Assembly: GCA_030539475.1 (NCBI GenBank)
Contig: JAUNRY010000062.1
Location: forward strand, 1-9,740
DNA: 9,740 bases
From: Bacteroidia bacterium
GTDB lineage: Bacteria; Bacteroidota; Bacteroidia; Bacteroidales; Dysgonomonadaceae
Direction: 5' to 3'
The translations under genes were made by a program, and so were the position numbers. Below, piece by piece: positions 6,719 through 9,740 of this stretch. Each line of letters starts with the position of its first letter. Position 1 is the stretch's first letter. The notes under the pieces are model-generated. The model was not told the DNA's origin, did no database searches, and worked only from the letters and a program-made list of their open reading frames with translations.

Positions 6719-8001
6719 ATCTTCATTTTTTTAGTTACCATCACTTTGTCTATCTTGTTTCCATCCACATCCACAATTTCGAAAAACGTGTTTTCGTACT
6801 CAAAAACATCTCCTACCTGCGGAATTTTATTGATGTGCGAAAGCACAAATCCCGCCACGGTTGAATAATCTATTTCTTCGAAATCGATAATGAAGTCGTC
6901 GATAAAATAAGTCAACACTTCAATGGGCGCCTCACCGTTTATTAATGCCGAGTTCTCGTTGCGCATGAAAAAATCGGGTTCTTCAATTTCGTTCTCGTTG
7001 GGAATTGAGCCAACCAGGTTTTCGATAATATCGTGAAGGGTAATAATTCCGTCGAGGCTTCCGTACTCGTCAACCACCACGGCAAAAAATTTATGGCTGT
7101 GCCGGAACTGTTCCAATACTTTCCGGGCACGAAGCGTGGAAGGGATTATCAGGGGTTCCTGCACAATTTTAAGTATATCAGCGTCGCCTTTCGTGTACAA
7201 TTCTGCCAGCAATTCTTTCATAACCACAATTCCGGCAAACTCGTCTAATGCTTTGTTGCAGACAAGGATTCGGCTGTGTTTGGTTTGCAGCAAATCGGTA
7301 ATTACATCGGCTTTTTCTTTCGAAATATCCACCCACTCCACATCGGTACGGTGCGTCATGAGGTGGCGGGCGCGTTTGTCGGAAAAATAGAAAACCTGCT
7401 CGTGGATTATGTTTTCTTCTTTTTCTATTACTCCGGTTTTGGATGCGGTTTTCAGCATTGCCCGAAGCTCCATTTCCGATACCACGTCGTCTTTGGGTTT
7501 CAACCCGATAAGTTTGTTCAGCAAGCCCGTGGAAAGGGCCAGAAACCGCACAAACGGATAAAAAATGAGGCTGACGATGTGAATAGGCCTGGAAACGGCC
7601 GCCGCCACTTTTTCGGCATTATTCAACGCCATGGTTTTGGGCACAAGTTCGCCAATTACTATCGAAAAATAGGTAATCAGCACCACCACCACCACAATGG
7701 AAATAGTTTCCGCGTAGGGCTGGCTCAAACTGAAACGTTCGAAAAAAGGAATTAAATGAACGCCAAGGGTGGCGCCGCCGTATGCGCCGTTAATAATGCC
7801 AATAAGTGTGATGCCTACCTGCACCGACGAGAGAAAACTATCGGGGTCGGATTGCAGGTCGAGCGCTTTTTTTGCACCTTTGTTCCCTTTTTTCCGTTCG
7901 GTTTCGAGCTTTGTCTTTTTTGCCGATACCACGGCAATTTCCGACATGGCAAAAAAACCGTTGAGCAGAATCAGGAATAATATGATAAAAATATCCAGCA
8001 T
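6706..8001 (-). CDS. CNNM/CBS-domain membrane protein of the HlyC/CorC family
   Basis: This 431-residue protein has three domains. The first is an N-terminal CNNM (DUF21) membrane domain of about residues 1-190, beginning LDIFIILFLILLNGFFAMSE and containing SFLSSVQVGITLIGIINGAYGG and the ELVPKT segment typical of the family. The second is a pair of CBS domains (about 200-330), beginning around YFSDKRARHLMTHRTDV and including FFAVVVDEYGSLDGIITLHDIIENLVG. The third is a C-terminal CorC/HlyC transporter-associated domain (about 345-425). Proteins of this kind (CorB/CorC, MpfA, mammalian CNNM) are linked to Mg2+ export or homeostasis, with CBS domains that bind adenine nucleotides. The haemolysin label found in databases is historical. 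The gene lies 72 bp after the nucleotidyltransferase gene on the same strand and may share its transcript. A link to galactose use is not evident. The length is usual and the frame is intact. Confidence 0.9.
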   Translation of the reverse strand: MLDIFIILFLILLNGFFAMSEIAVVSAKKTKLETERKKGNKGAKKALDLQSDPDSFLSSVQVGITLIGIINGAYGGATLGVHLIPFFERFSLSQPYAETISIVVVVVLITYFSIVIGELVPKTMALNNAEKVAAAVSRPIHIVSLIFYPFVRFLALSTGLLNKLIGLKPKDDVVSEMELRAMLKTASKTGVIEKEENIIHEQVFYFSDKRARHLMTHRTDVEWVDISKEKADVITDLLQTKHSRILVCNKALDEFAGIVVMKELLAELYTKGDADILKIVQEPLIIPSTLRARKVLEQFRHSHKFFAVVVDEYGSLDGIITLHDIIENLVGSIPNENEIEEPDFFMRNENSALINGEAPIEVLTYFIDDFIIDFEEIDYSTVAGFVLSHINKIPQVGDVFEYENTFFEIVDVDGNKIDKVMVTKKMKINRE

Positions 8002-8005
8002 TTTT

Positions 8006-8064
8006 TAGACTTCAGACAACAGATTTCAGACAACATCGGCCGCCTGACATCCGGCATCCGACAT
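8006..8064. repeat. 7-nt-period array, CAGAYNN then CYGRCAT type
   Basis: This array fills most of the 72-bp gap between the nucleotidyltransferase stop and the CorC-like start. In-phase heptads related to CAGAYNN start at 8006, 8013, 8020 and 8027 and drift to a fifth at 8034. After a 3-nt slip come three heptads ending in CAT (8044, 8051, 8058). The first part is the same word as in the arms at 3882-3950, sharing the 13-mer CAGATTTCAGACA with them. Unlike that locus it is not an inverted repeat. Confidence 0.65.
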
Positions 8065-8073
8065 TTCAAATTT

Positions 8074-8976
8074 TCACCACAACGGAGACGGATAAACGCC
8101 TTCGTCGGCCAGTTTTTGCAATTTCGACACCACTTCGGGGCGATCGTCGGCGTAAGTTACCCCAAACCATTTCGAGGGCGTATCCAACACTTTCACGGTG
8201 GATATCCCGTTCACGATAAGATCGTTTACTACCAGGGGGATAAAGTATTCCGCTTTTATGTTTTCGGCGTTTTCTTTCAGAAATTTCACGAAATAGTCAT
8301 CGGAATGCTTAAAATAATCGGGCGTGAAACCCCACATGTTCATGGATACGGGCGTGTTGTCGTCAATGGCCACCCAATTATCGTTCTCGTCTTTGTATTT
8401 CACCGCACCGTCTATGCGTTTCACCTGTGTGCGTTCTACTACGCCGGTAAGATTCTCATTTTCATCGGTCTCGCAAACACCGCGGGCAACAGTTCCGCTT
8501 TCCGAAAGCGTGTTCCCTACCCTATAACCTACCATGCAATACTTGTTTTGCGAGTTTTCCAGCGTTCTCAGGTAATCGGCAAGAACCTCAAAGCTCTCGC
8601 GGCCGTAAAAATCATCGGCGTTAATTACAGCAAACGGCTCTTTAATGACATCTTCACCCATCATCACAGCATGGTTTGTTCCCCACGGTTTTACACGGCC
8701 TTCGGGAACGGAAAATCCCTCAGGAAGTGCATCGAGTTCTTGAAACACAAGTTCCACCGGGATTTTCTTTTCGTATTTTTTTACGATTTTTTCCCTGAAA
8801 TCTTCTTCAAACGATTGGCGAATAACGAACACCAGCTTGCCGAATCCGGCGTTTACGGCATCGTAAATAGAGTAATCCATAATGGTTTCGCCGTTCGGGC
8901 CAAGCCCGTCCAATTGTTTCAAACCTCCGTAGCGGCTTCCCATTCCGGCTGCTAATACAAATAATGTTGGTTTCAT
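8074..8976 (-). CDS. Sugar-1-phosphate nucleotidyltransferase (NDP-sugar pyrophosphorylase-like)
   Basis: This 300-residue protein of the nucleotidyl-transferase (GT-A-like) superfamily couples a sugar-1-phosphate with an NTP to give NDP-sugar and pyrophosphate. The N-terminal nucleotide-binding signature LAAGMGSRYGGLKQ (L8-Q21) is intact, with R15 and K20 in the usual places. KPWGTNHAV (96-104) and the metal-binding INADDFYG (D121/D122) follow, then YRVGNTLSESGTVARG. No left-handed beta-helix acyltransferase domain is attached. Bacteroidota carry many such proteins without a tested substrate. UTP:glucose-1-phosphate or UTP:galactose-1-phosphate activity is possible but cannot be read from the sequence. 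It is the first gene of the minus-strand block and has a perfect TAAATTTG -7 box about 32-39 bp before its ATG. Its position two genes ahead of a gal operon without galT suggests, but does not prove, a part in galactose metabolism. Confidence 0.85.
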   Translation of the reverse strand: MKPTLFVLAAGMGSRYGGLKQLDGLGPNGETIMDYSIYDAVNAGFGKLVFVIRQSFEEDFREKIVKKYEKKIPVELVFQELDALPEGFSVPEGRVKPWGTNHAVMMGEDVIKEPFAVINADDFYGRESFEVLADYLRTLENSQNKYCMVGYRVGNTLSESGTVARGVCETDENENLTGVVERTQVKRIDGAVKYKDENDNWVAIDDNTPVSMNMWGFTPDYFKHSDDYFVKFLKENAENIKAEYFIPLVVNDLIVNGISTVKVLDTPSKWFGVTYADDRPEVVSKLQKLADEGVYPSPLW

Positions 8977-9007
8977 TTCTGATTTATTTATTATTGGTTC
9001 TAATGCA

Positions 9008-9046
9008 CAAATTTAAGGAAAAAGATTGATGAAAGGCATTTCAAAC
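9008..9046 (-). promoter_or_regulatory. Candidate promoter of the nucleotidyltransferase gene
   Basis: On the minus strand TAAATTTG (complement of 9008-9015) is an exact match to the Bacteroidota -7 consensus TAnnTTTG and lies 32 bp before the start codon at 8976. The nearest upstream TTTG (complement of 9041-9044) is 25 nt away, longer than the usual 19-22 nt, so the -33 element is uncertain. Confidence 0.45.
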
Positions 9047-9071
9047 GAAAAAGATTATTAACAAAAACTGA

Positions 9072-9103
9072 TTTCTTTTTCCGGCAGAAATGAATTATCT
9101 TTG
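9072..9103 (+). promoter_or_regulatory. Bacteroidota-type promoter of arfB
   Basis: TTTC (9072-9075), 20 nt, then TATCTTTG (9096-9103) fits the housekeeping promoter pattern TTTG-N19-21-TAnnTTTG with a single mismatch, in the -33 element. It would start transcription about 20-25 nt before the arfB ATG at 9133. It is the best taxonomic marker among the non-coding elements of the window. Confidence 0.7.
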
Positions 9104-9132
9104 TTAAAAAGCATCGAAATTTTAGCATCATC

Positions 9133-9534
9133 ATGAACCTGAATATAGATAAATTAATGAGTGAGTGCACGTTCAGCACCGCCCGAAGCAGCGGCGCAGG
9201 CGGACAAAACGTGAATAAAGTGGAAACGAAAGTAACGCTTTATTTTGATGTTAAAAACTCTCAGATACTCACCGATGAGCAAAAAAGCATTCTTTCTGAA
9301 AAACTGAAAAACCGGATTACCAAAGACGGCGTTCTGCAACTTTCGAGCGAATCGGAACGTACGCAAATGAGAAACAAAAAAGTGGTTTCTGATAAATTTA
9401 TTAATTTAATTTCAAAAGCGTTGATACCGGCAAAAAAACGAAAAGCCACCAAACCCACAGCCGCATCCATTAAGAAAAGGATAGAAGATAAAAAGCGACA
9501 AGCCGAAAAGAAAAGGTTTCGGCGCCCCGTCTGA
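9133..9534 (+). CDS. arfB: Alternative ribosome-rescue peptidyl-tRNA hydrolase ArfB
   Basis: This 133-residue protein has a release-factor catalytic domain but no codon-recognition domains. The GGQ motif lies in SSGAGGQNVNKVETKVTLYFDV (motif at about residues 22-24), where the glutamine-containing loop triggers hydrolysis of peptidyl-tRNA in the ribosomal peptidyl transferase centre. The C-terminal tail from about residue 95 is very basic (KKRKATKPT...KKRIEDKKRQAEKKRFRR). In ArfB/YaeJ this tail occupies the empty mRNA channel of stalled ribosomes, so domain order and size both fit ArfB rather than a truncated RF1/RF2. The start at 9133 fits a promoter about 30 bp upstream. The last residues (PV) and the TGA stop fall within a palindromic repeat, so the original stop may have been replaced by repeat DNA. 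It is divergent from the nucleotidyltransferase gene and not functionally linked to it. Confidence 0.93.
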   Translation: MNLNIDKLMSECTFSTARSSGAGGQNVNKVETKVTLYFDVKNSQILTDEQKSILSEKLKNRITKDGVLQLSSESERTQMRNKKVVSDKFINLISKALIPAKKRKATKPTAASIKKRIEDKKRQAEKKRFRRPV

Positions 9535-9553
9535 CCGATTACCGGTCTGACGG
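9527..9553. repeat. 27-bp palindromic repeat, copy 1
   Basis: CCGTC-T-GACC and GGTC-T-GACGG form two 10-nt arms with a central T·T mismatch around a 7-nt loop (GATTACC on this strand). The arfB stop codon TGA (9532-9534) lies inside the left arm. ATATTTT follows directly on the plus strand. The hairpin could end arfB transcription weakly, but the T-run is short. Confidence 0.85.
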
Positions 9554-9600
9554 ATATTTTAGAAAAGCGCAGCAATCCCCCCTTTTCCCAATCAATTCAC
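9554..9600. repeat. Tail of composite repeat unit, copy 1
   Basis: Downstream of palindrome copy 1 comes ATATTTTAGAAAA, seven unlike bases, then AATCCCC and a C-rich tract ending in CCCAAT. The same order recurs after copy 3 (9701-9740). Palindrome plus tail therefore form a direct repeat of about 65 bp with a 147-bp offset. Confidence 0.7.
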
Positions 9601-9642
9601 CGCCAAGCCAACAGCCAATAGCCAACAGCTAATAACTACGCA
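9601..9642. repeat. 7-nt-period array, CCAAYAG type
   Basis: Near-perfect heptads start at 9608, 9615, 9622 and 9629 (CCAACAG, CCAATAG, CCAACAG, CTAATAA), with weaker units on either side at 9601 and 9636. The array runs directly into palindrome copy 2. It is the most regular of the four heptad arrays in the window. Confidence 0.65.
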
Positions 9643-9666
9643 TCAGACGAGTAATCCGTCAGATGC
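9640..9666. repeat. 27-bp palindromic repeat, copy 2, inverted orientation
   Basis: GCATC-A-GACG and CGTC-A-GATGC form 10-nt arms around the loop AGTAATC. It matches the reverse complement of copies 1 and 3, so it lies in the opposite orientation. Three base pairs of the stem differ from the other copies, and each is compensated on the other arm. It lies only 7 bp from copy 3, giving a head-to-head pair. Confidence 0.8.
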
Positions 9667-9673
9667 TTTGCCC

Positions 9674-9700
9674 CCGTCTGACCGATTACCGGTCTGACGG
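9674..9700. repeat. 27-bp palindromic repeat, copy 3
   Basis: This copy is identical to copy 1 over all 27 bases, 147 bp downstream in the same orientation. It is preceded by a C-run as copy 1 is and followed by the same A/T-rich segment. Confidence 0.85.
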
Positions 9701-9740
9701 ATATTTAGAAAACCACAACAATCCCCTCCCTTCCCCCAAT
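9701..9740. repeat. Tail of composite repeat unit, copy 3, cut by the window edge
   Basis: ATATTTAGAAAA, a divergent heptamer, then AATCCCC and a C-rich tract (CCCTCCCTTCCCCC) parallel the tail of copy 1. On the other strand the tract is G-rich with three G-runs. It ends at the window edge, so more repeat copies may follow. Confidence 0.65.

Noticed and set aside
8116..8955. Long plus-strand open frame of 279 codons opposite the nucleotidyltransferase gene
   Set aside because: It is antisense to a gene with clear conserved motifs, its translation has no recognisable domain, and it is rich in His, Phe and Val, as mirror frames often are.
9527..9740. Possible CRISPR-like array at the right end
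   Set aside because: The repeats alternate in orientation, spacing is uneven (a 7-bp gap versus 86 bp), and the tails are themselves repeated, so this is a palindromic interspersed repeat rather than a repeat-spacer array.

Overview
The window looks like ordinary chromosomal DNA from a member of the Bacteroidota, probably class Bacteroidia. The evidence is as follows. Genes start behind A/T-rich leaders without clear Shine-Dalgarno sequences. One promoter closely matches the Bacteroidota TTTG-N19-21-TAnnTTTG consensus. The galactokinase, glucose/galactose permease and aldose 1-epimerase cluster with a Nudix-type sugar regulator is an arrangement known from that group. A more precise placement cannot be read from the sequence.

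Layout: a plus-strand AMP-forming acyl-CoA ligase (140-1795) converges on a block of minus-strand genes. Read in their direction of transcription (right to left), these are a sugar-1-phosphate nucleotidyltransferase (8976-8074), a CNNM/CBS CorC-HlyC membrane protein (8001-6706), galM (6452-5380, frameshifted), a FucP-family glucose/galactose:H+ symporter (5344-3962), galK (3848-2697) and a Nudix-fold winged-helix regulator (2568-1876). At the right end a divergent plus-strand gene encodes the ribosome-rescue hydrolase ArfB (9133-9534). It runs into a set of palindromic repeats that continues to the window edge.

The central unit is a galactose catabolism operon. The symporter imports galactose, GalM equilibrates its anomers and GalK makes alpha-galactose-1-phosphate. 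GalT and GalE are not in the window. A 14-bp perfect inverted repeat upstream of galM is a candidate operator, and the Nudix-type regulator is the obvious candidate to bind it. A strong, apparently bidirectional terminator lies between galK and the regulator gene, so the regulator probably has its own promoter. galM carries a one-base deletion in a short homopolymer, which is either a sequencing error or a recent mutation.

The least ordinary content is between the genes. Four intergenic regions contain degenerate arrays with a 7-nt period but different consensus words (TTAGAAG, CAGAYNN twice, CCAAYAG). The 3' end of arfB carries three copies of a 27-bp hairpin repeat in alternating orientation. 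Its stem shows compensatory base changes, and the first copy supplies the arfB stop codon. I see no CRISPR array, phage, defence system, tRNA or rRNA.
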